Origin: JAVBPB01 sp031549965
Lineage (GTDB): Bacteria > Bacillota > Clostridia > Lachnospirales > Lachnospiraceae
Direction: 5' to 3'
NCBI GenBank assembly: GCA_031549965.1
Contig: JAVBPB010000153.1
Span: forward strand, 1 to 10,550
DNA length: 10,550 nucleotides
In this document: one piece after another, positions 1-7,743 of the stretch
Layout: every line of letters begins with the position of its first letter
Position numbering within the stretch: the first letter of the stretch is position 1
Program-made: the position numbers and the translations under genes
Notes under the pieces: generated by a model
What the model saw: the letters and a program-made list of their open reading frames with translations, nothing else
What the model was told of the DNA's origin: nothing
Database searches by the model: none

Positions 1-1216
1 CTTTAAATTCCATTCTGTTTATATTCTAATCTGCTGTAATGTCTTCAAGATTTGCCTTTTCAACCGTCTTTAAATTCCATTCTGTTTATATTCTAATTTT
101 GCTCCTCGGTGTAATAATAATCAATTTGTAGTATCTTTAAATTCCATTCTGTTTATATTCTAATCGTGGTGTCGCTCTAAACATCCTTATATGTTTGACT
201 TTAAATTCCATTCTGTTTATATTCTAATTAGTGCAGTAGCAGGTTTAGCCACTGGAAATTATATCTTTAAATTCCATTCTGTTTATATTCTAATCTAGTG
301 ATAACCCTTCTGTTTCAGTAAGCTTGAATAACTTTAAATTCCATTCTGTTTATATTCTAATGCTGCTAAACATAGCTGTAGCGTGATTTTTATATCCTTT
401 AAATTCCATTCTGTTTATATTCTAATTACAAGAATCTTGATTTTAAAGGAGTTTTTAAAGACTTTAAATTCCATTCTGTTTATATTCTAATGTGTTAAGT
501 GTTTCTGTTGCAAACTGTGTAATCATCTTTAAATTCCATTCTGTTTATATTCTAATTAGGGGGAAGTGGTGGTAATGCAAATTATAAGCTTCGTTAAATT
601 CCATTCTGTTTATATTCTAATTTCTGCCAAGCCTCTATAATCGTCATATTCTCGCATCTTTAAATTCCATTCTGTTTATATTCTAATTTGCTAGCTTATC
701 TCTTAAATCAACTACTTTATTATCTTTAAATTCCATTCTGTTTATATTCTAATGAAAAAATGCCTAAATTATGCTTATCTTGAATTGTCTTTAAATTCCA
801 TTCTGTTTATATTCTAATTATTTTCGGGGATAAGTCCTTAGATATGAATGATGTCTTTAAATTCCATTCTGTTTATATTCTAATAAAGTGCGCTTAGAGT
901 AGTTGTTGATAATACTACCAACTTTAAATTCCATTCTGTTTATATTCTAATGCTTTATAATTTGACCCACGTTAATCAAATTAGGGTTCTTTAAATTCCA
1001 TTCTGTTTATATTCTAATTCTATCGAAAGTGCCGATAAATTAAAACGTTCATCTTTAAATTCCATTCTGTTTATATTCTAATAGGTTTAGGTCAATACGA
1101 ATCATCAGACTTGACAGATCTTTAAATTCCATTCTGTTTATATTCTAATCTTGTACTCGTTGTGTGGCTATTGTCGTACTTGTTCTCTTTAAATTCCATT
1201 CTGTTTATATTCTAAT
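1..1216 (-). CRISPR. Type I-B CRISPR array, 19 repeats and 18 spacers (truncated at left edge)
   Basis: Nineteen 30-bp repeats (on the plus strand CTTTAAATTCC ... TATTCTAAT) start at 1, 68, 135, 199, 265, 332, 397, 462, 527, 592, 658, 724, 789, 855, 922, 989, 1053, 1120 and 1187. They enclose 18 spacers of 34-37 bp that all differ. Eighteen repeats are identical; the one at 592 has a single change. Read on the minus strand each repeat ends GGAATTTAAAG, resembling the ATTGAAAC or ATGTAAAT 3' ends of other I-A/I-B repeats, which become the crRNA 5' handle. Transcription is therefore inferred to run right to left, in line with the cas operon, with the leader and newest spacers at the right. The repeat has no strong palindrome, as is common for I-B. 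The window opens exactly on a repeat, so more units probably lie to the left, where a decayed terminal repeat would be expected. Confidence 0.98.
592..621 (-). repeat. Variant CRISPR repeat (one substitution in the crRNA handle)
   Basis: This repeat begins CGTTAAATTCC on the plus strand where the other eighteen begin CTTTAAATTCC. On the crRNA strand the handle is ATTTAACG instead of ATTTAAAG, a change at the second base before the spacer. The crRNA affected is the one carrying the spacer at 557-591. The rest of the repeat is intact. Confidence 0.9.
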
Positions 1217-1292
1217 CCGTAGCATTATAAGTACCCAATTGCTCGATATATACACATTAAATATTGTCGACATCAATAAATTGTCTGTCAGA

Positions 1293-1324
1293 TAATACAT
1301 TTACTTATTAATACTAATACATTT
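1293..1324. repeat. Pair of 10-bp direct repeats in the leader, 22 bp apart
   Basis: TAATACATTT occurs at 1293-1302 and again at 1315-1324, a 22-bp period (about two helical turns). The palindrome TATTAATA (1306-1313) lies between them. They could be binding sites for a DNA-bending or integration host factor used in spacer acquisition, or chance in AT-rich DNA. Confidence 0.5.
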
Positions 1325-1329
1325 TCTAC

Positions 1330-1359
1330 TAAATATCCAGCATTACTTGCACTTGTCAA
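1330..1359 (-). promoter_or_regulatory. Candidate array promoter in the leader
   Basis: On the minus strand a consensus -35 TTGACA (1354-1359) is followed after 18 bp by TATTTA (1330-1335), a poor -10 matching 3 of 6 bases. A start near 1323 would give about 107 nt before the first repeat. A second, weaker option nearer the array is TTGATG (1271-1276) with TATATA (1247-1252). Which is used cannot be told from sequence. Confidence 0.3.
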
Positions 1360-1414
1360 CCTGCCCCACTTTTCACCATATTAAACATCGACAAAATTTA
1401 TATAATTCTTTGTT

Positions 1415-1693
1415 CTATAAAAAATTAGAAGTTCTATCATCCTGCATTCCCCAAAATTCTTTATCAAGCCATCTCAGATTCCTACTTTTAAAAACAATCA
1501 CCGAATCAATATCTTTTCTTATAAATTTATTCAACTCCAGTCTTAATTTTGCTAATTGAGCTTCTGTAACTTCACCTTCAAAAACTGAATTTTGTATATG
1601 TCTTAAATATTTTTTACAAGTTTTAAATACTTTGGGCAATATTCTTTTTCCTGCATCATCAAACGATATATCATATACCAATACAATATACAT
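1415..1693 (-). CDS. cas2: CRISPR-associated endoribonuclease/integration subunit Cas2
   Basis: A 92-residue protein of normal Cas2 length. It begins MYIVLVYDIS, the first beta strand of the ferredoxin-like fold, with Asp8 in the YDIS motif that is the conserved metal-site aspartate of Cas2. The middle is helical and basic (KVFKTCKKYLRHIQNSVFEG), and VIVFKSRNLRW looks like a later strand. Cas2 is a dimer that bridges two Cas1 dimers and sets spacer length during integration; its own nuclease activity is usually dispensable for that. The ATG is 3 nt after AAGGAGGG (1697-1704). The gene starts 30 bp after the cas1 stop and is the last of the operon, directly before the leader. Confidence 0.95.
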   Translation of the reverse strand: MYIVLVYDISFDDAGKRILPKVFKTCKKYLRHIQNSVFEGEVTEAQLAKLRLELNKFIRKDIDSVIVFKSRNLRWLDKEFWGMQDDRTSNFL

Positions 1694-1723
1694 ACACCCT
1701 CCTTATGTTTTTATAATTTACTC

Positions 1724-2716
1724 TTACCACCACATCTCAAAGCCTTCATATTCCTTTTCCCCTAAAATATGCTTAATTAACTTATAAGCTTCCAATCGCA
1801 CCAAATATTGATATGACACATTTTTATTTAAGCTTTTATGCATAATAGTTGTTTGAAGTTTTTGATTTAACTCATCCACAATCAATCTTGAGGCCTCTTT
1901 CTTTAAATGTAAAAAATTCAATTCTTTTGTAAAACATTTTTCTGTAATTTGCTTTTTATTTAGCAAAGAAAAAATCAACCTATCTCCTATTAACGGTTTA
2001 AAAATCTCTGCAATATCTAAGCACAAAGAAAATCTTCTTGCCCCTGGTTCATGTAAATAACTAATTGTTGGATTTAATTGTGTATGATATACCTCCGTTA
2101 AAACCTTTGTATATATAAGTGAATTTACAAAAGAAATCAATGTATTTATCATATTATCGGGTGGATGCATTACTCGTTTCTCAAAATTAATTTCTTGATC
2201 AACTAAAATATTCCATGCTTCATAATACTTTTTTCGTATATTCCCTTCATATCCCATTACTTCTTGTATTGTTTCTGCATTTTGAATCTGTTTTCTCATC
2301 TCCTCAATAAAATCCATATGTTCCTTTACATTCTTACCACGACCATTATAGTACCTTAAATTACGATAAATATTTCCTGATGCAGCTGTAATAAATTTTT
2401 TTGCAAGAATTAAACGCTTTTCAAAATCAACATAATGTTCCACTTGATGAACTAATAAGTTTCCTGCTAACAAGCTCTCTCTTGGATAAAAGCTTCCTGT
2501 GTAAAAACTGTAGTAATTAAAAAAATGTATATTAACTCCATGTTGCGCTACCAAGTTAATAAGGCTTGTATTAAACGACATCTCTGACATAACATAAATA
2601 TCTCCAGCACGCTCAATTGGTATATCTTTCTTTATCCCCTCTTCCGTAATAAATCTCATAGTATTATCTTTTCTACTTAATGTTCCATCATTATAAATAT
2701 AAAAACTTTCCTGCAT
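1724..2716 (-). CDS. cas1: CRISPR-associated integrase Cas1 (type I-B)
   Basis: A 330-residue protein, normal for I-B Cas1. It is the metal-dependent integrase that inserts new spacers at the leader-repeat junction together with Cas2. The N-terminal beta-rich domain starts MQESFYIYNDGTLSRKDN. The helical catalytic domain shows Glu157 (MGYEGNIRKKYY), His222 (YLHEPG), Asp234 and Glu237 (CLDIAEIFKP), matching E141, H208, D218 and D221 of E. coli Cas1, so all ligands are present (Glu replaces the last Asp). The reading frame stays open upstream to a GTG at 2755 that overlaps cas4. I chose the ATG at 2716 because AAGGAGGA (2721-2728) lies 4 nt before it and because Cas1 proteins begin at this point. 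It ends in two tryptophans. Confidence 0.97.
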   Translation of the reverse strand: MQESFYIYNDGTLSRKDNTMRFITEEGIKKDIPIERAGDIYVMSEMSFNTSLINLVAQHGVNIHFFNYYSFYTGSFYPRESLLAGNLLVHQVEHYVDFEKRLILAKKFITAASGNIYRNLRYYNGRGKNVKEHMDFIEEMRKQIQNAETIQEVMGYEGNIRKKYYEAWNILVDQEINFEKRVMHPPDNMINTLISFVNSLIYTKVLTEVYHTQLNPTISYLHEPGARRFSLCLDIAEIFKPLIGDRLIFSLLNKKQITEKCFTKELNFLHLKKEASRLIVDELNQKLQTTIMHKSLNKNVSYQYLVRLEAYKLIKHILGEKEYEGFEMWW

Positions 2717-2742
2717 AATTTCCTCCTTAATCCCTGCATTTT

Positions 2743-3237
2743 TTAAATAAAACACAAATCATAATAAGCACATGATTTACATATATTTCTTTTTTCAAGT
2801 GTTGGTGGAAGTTCCCTTTTAACAACCTCTTTGATACTTTCCAAAATTTCCGAAATTCTCACCCTATCCTCATCTACTAACTCAACTTCTTCCGTTTTTC
2901 TTAATAAGGGATAATCAATTTTCCCTTTTATACCACAAACACCTTTCTGTTCTAAATAGTATAAATAATATTTTACTTGATAAATACTTGCTTCTTCTAT
3001 TTTTTTACTTTTCTTAACTTCGTGCAACACTCCACTTGTCCTAATAAAATCAATATTAATTATATTGTCAATATTTATGTGCTTATCATCTCTGATATAG
3101 GAGTTTTCATCTAATAACTTACCCAACTGTACATTTTCACTATTTTGTTCCATTTGAATTTGGTTATAAAGGTACCATAGCTTTCTCTTACACACTAAAT
3201 AGTAATAAACCATTACACCTGTTATCTTTTCGTCCAT
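2743..3237 (-). CDS. cas4: CRISPR-associated Cas4 nuclease (RecB-like, 4Fe-4S)
   Basis: A 164-residue PD-(D/E)XK exonuclease-like protein. Cas4 trims prespacers and selects those with a correct PAM and orientation, working with Cas1-Cas2. Cys16 (YLVCKRKLWYL) and Cys153, Cys156 and Cys162 (ICKSCAYYDLC) form the expected iron-sulfur ligand set. Asp63 (INIDFI), Glu73 and Lys75 (HEVKKS) and Gln87 with Tyr91 (QVKYY) fit the nuclease motifs. Motif I reads GKLLDENSY, with Asp43 where many Cas4 proteins have His (compare GRLIHENSY). The frame is open to a GTG at 3273, but GGAGGG just before the ATG at 3237, and the typical start MDEKITGVMVYYYLVCKRKLW-like N-terminus, favour 3237. It lies 39 bp after the cas3 stop and 26 bp before the cas1 start. 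Confidence 0.94.
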   Translation of the reverse strand: MDEKITGVMVYYYLVCKRKLWYLYNQIQMEQNSENVQLGKLLDENSYIRDDKHINIDNIINIDFIRTSGVLHEVKKSKKIEEASIYQVKYYLYYLEQKGVCGIKGKIDYPLLRKTEEVELVDEDRVRISEILESIKEVVKRELPPTLEKRNICKSCAYYDLCFI

Positions 3238-3276
3238 ATTTCCCTCCAATAATGCGTATTCCATAAACATCACTAT

Positions 3277-5442
3277 CTAAAGAAATTTTGTGTCTCTTAT
3301 ATAATCAGAATTGTCAATTTCCTTAAATCCAATTTCTTTATCATATCTACATTCCATAACTGGTATTTTTTCAAATCTATTCAATACTATTTCTGTATGA
3401 ATATTAACATTTTTTTTCATATATAATGGTATCGATACCGTAAGACTTCTTATATATTCCCTTAATCTTGACTTTTCAATCTTGTCCTCTTCTATTTCAA
3501 GCCTTTCTAGGCAATCATTGATTTCCTCTTGTCTTTCTTCATAAATAGGACTAGGCATAATAAAAACTGATTGAATATTTCGTAAATTAATCTCACTCCT
3601 TTTTAACTCATATGGTGCTATATTTTCAATACTGTATTTTATTTTACGATATTCTTTATAATACTCACTTCTACGCATTTTCTCTGTTGTAAAATTCTTA
3701 TTAATTAATTCTACTTTTTCTTCCTCGCTTATTATTCCATCAACCGTTTCAATTGCTTCTTTTGATATATTATAAATTTCCTGATCCATATTTTTTGTTA
3801 CATCTATAACAGTAAATACATAACAATTTGGTTCATCAGTACTCTTCTTACCCTTTCTATTGCATCTTCCAAGTCGCTGGAATAAAGAATTTAAATCCTG
3901 TAATTCTGTAAAAAGATAGTCAAAGTCAATATCTAAACTAGCCTCTACAATAGATGTAGATATCCATATACCTGATTGAATATCTATATCACCCTCTTCT
4001 GTATACGTTTTACCAAATTCCAAGATACTTTTTTCTTTTTCTGCTCTATCTTCTTTTAAAAATCTTGCATGTAATAGATTTAAGTTTACATTTTGATTCT
4101 CAAATGCTTTTCTTAATTCTAAACATACTTCCTGAGCCTTTTTTATAGTGTTGCAAACCACTAAAATTTTATTACTTCTTTCATTTTCTTCATTTTCTTT
4201 ATATTTTTCTATTATTATTTTTGAACACAGTCTTTGTGAAACAACTTCTAAATTATGTCGTATCTGCTTGTTAGCAAAAATTTCTTCTTCGACATCACCC
4301 TCTAATGCTTCTACTATTTCATCCCTAACAAATGGTGGTAATGTTGCTGTTAATACAGCTATTTTTCCTCCAAATTTACGAATTTTCTTAATACCACAAA
4401 TTAAATACGCTAATAAATCTGGTGAATACATCTGTATCTCATCTAATACTATTTTTGAATATGACAATGTAACTAATTTCATTTCATATCCATTATATTT
4501 ATATACAAAATCAAATAACTGATCCATTGTACAAATGGTTAATGGCATTGATAATTTCTTACCTCTTTCAAAATAGTCAACCAAATCCATTTCTTTACAA
4601 TCAATATTATCAGAATAATATTCTAATGCTCCTGAATGAAGAAGTGCTAACCTTTCTTCAATATGTTCTCCTTTAAGGATATCTTTTTCTATTCTATCAT
4701 ATATAGCATTAATTGCTGTCCGAATTGGTAGTATAAAAAAGCCTTTATTATCTCCAATCCAAAGAAGTCCACCTTCTGTTTTCCCCATACCCGTCTGAGC
4801 AACTGCTATAATATTTTTATCTGTATTTTCCTTGCAGAATAATTGTAGTATATTCCAATTATACAGATTTTTCATCTTATCATATAGAAAATCATTTGGA
4901 TATTCTACTTTCATTCCAGCACTTGCACTATAATCACATTTATGTAAAAAACCTTTTATGATAATGGCATTCATATCTTCTTCTTTTATAACTTGGTTAA
5001 TTTTTCGAATTCCCTTAGGTCCAATTTTTTCAATCTCATCCTTAAACTCATCCAACAAAATTTTAATTAAAACTTGTTTTTCTTCATCTTGTAATAATTC
5101 TATAGTATTACAATAATCATGATGATTTAAAATCGAATGTGCCACTCTATAATAGTCACTCTCATCTTCAAAAATATTCTTAGGCAAAAAATACAAAGAT
5201 AGCACATTATGTGATACCTCTGTTAATGGATTGAATTTTTGCTTTTTAGATTTTACCCTTATTTGAAATTGAGGATTTACTTTTCCATAATCATGATAAA
5301 TGCAAGCAATTCTTATTAAGTCAAGTAATGAATCGGAGGAAATGTATTTTAGTATATATAATTCTTGTAATGCATTCAACAACTGATCTGAGTGTTCTTT
5401 AATAGTTTTATCTGGCTTTGCATAATAGTTTTTTATATCCAT
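3277..5442 (-). CDS. cas3: CRISPR-associated nuclease-helicase Cas3 (HD + SF2 helicase)
   Basis: A 721-residue single-chain Cas3, slightly short for the family. After Cascade forms an R-loop, Cas3 nicks and then unwinds and degrades the non-target DNA strand. The N-terminal HD nuclease domain has His17 (KEHSDQ), His50-Asp51 (CIYHDYGK), His78 (VSHN), His107-His108 (NHHD) and Asp170 (HKCDYSAS). The superfamily 2 helicase follows: Walker A AQTGMGKTE (215-223), the DEAH-box equivalent DEIQ (334-337), motif III LTATLPP (364-370), and motif VI QRLGRCNRKG (522-531). The C-terminal 170 residues are a charged, mostly helical tail. All key residues appear intact. The ATG has GGAGGG 5 nt upstream and lies 23 bp after the cas5 stop. 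Confidence 0.97.
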   Translation of the reverse strand: MDIKNYYAKPDKTIKEHSDQLLNALQELYILKYISSDSLLDLIRIACIYHDYGKVNPQFQIRVKSKKQKFNPLTEVSHNVLSLYFLPKNIFEDESDYYRVAHSILNHHDYCNTIELLQDEEKQVLIKILLDEFKDEIEKIGPKGIRKINQVIKEEDMNAIIIKGFLHKCDYSASAGMKVEYPNDFLYDKMKNLYNWNILQLFCKENTDKNIIAVAQTGMGKTEGGLLWIGDNKGFFILPIRTAINAIYDRIEKDILKGEHIEERLALLHSGALEYYSDNIDCKEMDLVDYFERGKKLSMPLTICTMDQLFDFVYKYNGYEMKLVTLSYSKIVLDEIQMYSPDLLAYLICGIKKIRKFGGKIAVLTATLPPFVRDEIVEALEGDVEEEIFANKQIRHNLEVVSQRLCSKIIIEKYKENEENERSNKILVVCNTIKKAQEVCLELRKAFENQNVNLNLLHARFLKEDRAEKEKSILEFGKTYTEEGDIDIQSGIWISTSIVEASLDIDFDYLFTELQDLNSLFQRLGRCNRKGKKSTDEPNCYVFTVIDVTKNMDQEIYNISKEAIETVDGIISEEEKVELINKNFTTEKMRRSEYYKEYRKIKYSIENIAPYELKRSEINLRNIQSVFIMPSPIYEERQEEINDCLERLEIEEDKIEKSRLREYIRSLTVSIPLYMKKNVNIHTEIVLNRFEKIPVMECRYDKEIGFKEIDNSDYIRDTKFL

Positions 5443-5465
5443 TCATTCCCTCCAAGTCTCTAATT

Positions 5466-6551
5466 CTAAAGAAAGTTAACTATTAATTTTTGATTCTTAT
5501 CAGTATTATCAAAATACACGTTTTCACTTTCTTCAACTGCATAAAAGTTTGATAGATACACTACTTTCTTTTTTTCAAACTCTCGCTTCTTCTCTACAAT
5601 TTTATAATTTTTAGTTAGATAATATTTAGTTCCATCTGCACTAACGCCTTCACGAATTTTTGGCAAAATATCACTATTTTTTATCAAATCATATGAAATG
5701 TACGCAGAATAAGGATTTTTAACTGTTTCTTCTGTTTCAACTTCTAAATTCACAAATCTTGCTTCTTTTACTTCTACAAAATCTTCACTTCTTCCGATTG
5801 ACTTTAAATTATATATATTTTCTTTAAGACATTCTAACGTCGCCCTATCACTTTTTACATGAATTATTAAGTTTATATTCATCAATAGCTCATAGTATTT
5901 TAAAGAGGTGGTTAGTGTACGAAATTTAGCTATAGGCTTTTTGTAATTATCTTCTTCATACTTTTTCACACCTTCATTAATATCTTTTTCTAACTGCTTT
6001 ATTTCATTTTCTCTTTTTTCTACAAGCTTAAATTCATTAGAATTTTTATCTAACTTTGACTTTTTTTCAGCTAATGTTTTTTTTCGTTTTTTTATTTTAG
6101 CTAAAATAGAATCTCTTCTCATCTTTTTGAAATTATCTATCTCATCGCCTATCTTTTTCAAATCACGATATTCTTCAAGCAATTCATTATTAATCACTTG
6201 GATTGTAATTCCTTTTCGGAAACTATTGCCCTGTGATTTTTTTGCACTTGCAACCTTTTCAAAAGCTGATGACAATAATTTTTCATTTTTCATTTTAACT
6301 AAAATTCCTCTATCATCTTGAGTTGAATTTAAGAAGCAATAATCAGTATAAGGCTTTTTTATCATTGCTTCATAATTACCCTGAATACTTAATTCCATTG
6401 GATGATATTCTTTAAAATTACATGCATTATGTATCGCTCCTATTACAGTAGAAAACGGAGGTAGAGGATAAGTCATCTTATTCTCTACAGTCTCCTCTTT
6501 CTTATAATTGGCGCTGCTCTGAAATAAATCTATTCGTAAAACTTCTTCCAT
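5466..6551 (-). CDS. cas5: Cascade subunit Cas5 (Cas5t-like) with a coiled-coil insertion
   Basis: A 361-residue Cas5, well above the roughly 220-260 residues usual in I-B. The N-terminus is typical: LRIDLFQSSANYKKEE then MTYPLPPFSTVIGAIHNAC (26-44), the RAMP-fold strand-helix that binds the crRNA 5' handle. SQGNSFRKGITIQV (106-119) and FRTLTTSLKYYELL (210-223) are also family-like. Between them, about residues 122-205, lies a highly charged Lys/Glu helical stretch (for example KIKKRKKTLAEKKSKLDKN) that looks like an antiparallel coiled-coil hairpin. The C-terminal part (SIGRSEDFVEV, 251-261) resumes normal Cas5 sequence. In Cascade, Cas5 caps the Cas7 backbone beside Cas8. The best SD, GGAAGG, lies about 11 nt before the ATG and is weak, suggesting translational coupling to cas7. 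The insertion is in frame and not a sign of decay. Confidence 0.93.
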   Translation of the reverse strand: MEEVLRIDLFQSSANYKKEETVENKMTYPLPPFSTVIGAIHNACNFKEYHPMELSIQGNYEAMIKKPYTDYCFLNSTQDDRGILVKMKNEKLLSSAFEKVASAKKSQGNSFRKGITIQVINNELLEEYRDLKKIGDEIDNFKKMRRDSILAKIKKRKKTLAEKKSKLDKNSNEFKLVEKRENEIKQLEKDINEGVKKYEEDNYKKPIAKFRTLTTSLKYYELLMNINLIIHVKSDRATLECLKENIYNLKSIGRSEDFVEVKEARFVNLEVETEETVKNPYSAYISYDLIKNSDILPKIREGVSADGTKYYLTKNYKIVEKKREFEKKKVVYLSNFYAVEESENVYFDNTDKNQKLIVNFL

Positions 6552-6572
6552 TTATCTTCACGCCTTCCTTTT

Positions 6573-7454
6573 TTAATCTTGATAATATGCTTTCACGTCT
6601 TCTTTTAGTTTATTAAAGAACTCTTTCACACTAGATGGATTTAAGGATTGAACAATTTCATTTTCGTTTTGGAATTCTCCACCTTTTAATAAGCCCACTG
6701 AAAATCCTTCCGCTAATTTTGTTTTTAAGGCATCTGATAAAATTAATTTTTCATTTTCTACCTTAATTACATTCTCAAAATAATGTGTCTTACGCATTGA
6801 AAATCCACCAACCACAAAAAATGGCTCTGCATTATCCAAATTTCCTCTTACTACTAAACTTAAATTTTCTACTGCATTAATTAAATCTATTACTCTATCT
6901 GCTTTTTCCTGATTAGTAGCTTCTGCATTAAAATTTTCATCTTTACCAATCATATCCAAATCAATTGTCATACTATATATTTTATAATTCTTGTCATACT
7001 CAAATTGATAAGGCATCAAACCTATCTTCTTAGCATCATCTTGCACACTCATGTTATTGCTTTTTGCATAGTTAGATGCTAAATAAAGGTTATTATGAAA
7101 TCTTGTTTCATTTACAAAATTGTCGCAAGATATCGCATCAGTTAAATAAAACGAACTCCTACGTATGTATGTAGTACCTTTTGTACTCATATATCCGCCT
7201 TCTAAGGCTCTACAACTTGCTGCATTTAGTTCCTCATTTACCAGTTTTTGTGTCGCACCATCTACCTCTGTCTGTAAATCATCATACCAGCCACTTTGTG
7301 TCATAATTGCATTTTTCATGCTTTCCCTACTTCTAATGGCATGTGCTTTATTATTTTTATAAACCTTTTGTATACTTCCAATATTACCAAGACCTTCACC
7401 ATAATTTGATGTTATATTTGCTATAACAGTTAATGTAATTGTACTTTTTCCCAT
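6573..7454 (-). CDS. cas7: Cascade backbone Cas7 (Cst2/DevR family)
   Basis: A 293-residue Cas7 of the Cst2/DevR family, the RAMP protein that polymerises along the crRNA spacer. The start MGKSTITLTVIANITSNYGE followed by GLGNIGSIQKV is the characteristic first strand and loop. RSRESMKNAI (41-50) is the conserved RNA-binding helix region, and GGFSMRKTHYFE lies towards the C-terminus. The frame opens at a GTG (7467-7469) five codons earlier, overlapping cas8b, but the family N-terminus and the ATG at 7454, just 1 bp after the cas8b TAA, favour 7454. There is only a weak GTGGGG before it, so translation is probably coupled to termination of cas8b (and of the internal Cas11b frame). High Cas7 stoichiometry would then depend on that re-initiation. 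It is separated by 21 bp from cas5. Confidence 0.95.
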   Translation of the reverse strand: MGKSTITLTVIANITSNYGEGLGNIGSIQKVYKNNKAHAIRSRESMKNAIMTQSGWYDDLQTEVDGATQKLVNEELNAASCRALEGGYMSTKGTTYIRRSSFYLTDAISCDNFVNETRFHNNLYLASNYAKSNNMSVQDDAKKIGLMPYQFEYDKNYKIYSMTIDLDMIGKDENFNAEATNQEKADRVIDLINAVENLSLVVRGNLDNAEPFFVVGGFSMRKTHYFENVIKVENEKLILSDALKTKLAEGFSVGLLKGGEFQNENEIVQSLNPSSVKEFFNKLKEDVKAYYQD

Positions 7455-7455
7455 A

Positions 7456-7743
7456 TTATTTGTCCCCACTTTCTCTTGTTTTTTCTAATGAATTTATAAA
7501 TGTATAAGCTAACTCCTTATGTTGCTCAAAATCTTCAAAAAGTGAATAGGTAAATCCAAAACTCACTCCTGAATAATTTGATAACTGCAATAAAATCTCA
7601 CACGCTCTATCATAATCATGAAATACTACAGCACTTATAAGCTTTTGACGATATGTATCAATCTTATTTATTTGCCTTTGTTCCTCAAACTTCTTTACTA
7701 CTTCTTTTGCACAAGCATATGCTACTTTCATATCCTGAGTCAT
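7456..7743 (-). CDS. cas11b: Probable small subunit Cas11b from an internal start in cas8b
   Basis: This frame is the last 95 codons of cas8b, starting at the internal ATG that encodes Met369. AAAGGAGGT (7750-7758) lies 6 nt before that ATG, a better SD than most genes of this operon have. The product starts MTQDMKVAYACAKEVVKKFEE, is predicted to be almost all helix, and has the size of Cascade small subunits. There is no separate cas11 gene in the locus. Independent translation of a small subunit from the 3' end of the large-subunit gene is established for several type I-B, I-C and I-D systems, where Cas11 binds along the non-target strand path. The SD codes for Lys-Gly-Gly at 364-366 of Cas8b, in a linker-like stretch (KGGSE) just before the helical domain. 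The assignment is inference from this ribosome site plus family precedent. Confidence 0.75.
   Translation of the reverse strand: MTQDMKVAYACAKEVVKKFEEQRQINKIDTYRQKLISAVVFHDYDRACEILLQLSNYSGVSFGFTYSLFEDFEQHKELAYTFINSLEKTRESGDK

Larger units (their letters stand above)
1217..1414 (-). promoter_or_regulatory. CRISPR leader (between cas2 and first repeat)
   Basis: These 198 bp lie between the cas2 stop codon and the leader-proximal repeat. They are AT-rich, contain no credible gene, and sit where type I leaders lie when the array follows the adaptation genes on the same strand. No intrinsic terminator is visible after cas2, so operon read-through into the array is possible. Visible structure includes two TAATACATTT copies 22 bp apart (1293-1302, 1315-1324) around a TATTAATA palindrome, and an imperfect inverted repeat near both ends (1259-1273 and 1385-1399). 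The leader assignment rests on position and repeat orientation, not on a recognised leader family. Confidence 0.75.

Noticed and set aside
31..1186. Open reading frames within single spacers (for example Gly-Leu-Gly-Gln-Tyr in 1083-1119) as clues to phage proteins.
   Set aside because: A 35-bp stretch nearly always has an open frame in one of six; this carries no real evidence without a database match.
1217..1284. A possible further spacer (1217-1254) followed by a decayed repeat starting CATTAAAT at 1255.
   Set aside because: Only the first 8 bases resemble the repeat (7 of 8); the remaining 22 match no better than chance. The repeat orientation puts the leader, not the decaying trailer end, on this side.
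1347..1559. A plus-strand frame of 70 codons overlapping the leader and cas2.
   Set aside because: It is antisense to cas2, has no SD, and is low-complexity; the minus-strand Cas2 is certain.
4148..4522. A plus-strand frame of 124 codons within cas3.
   Set aside because: It lies antisense to the helicase motifs of Cas3, with Ser/Ile/Leu-rich text typical of the reverse of AT-rich coding DNA, and no SD.
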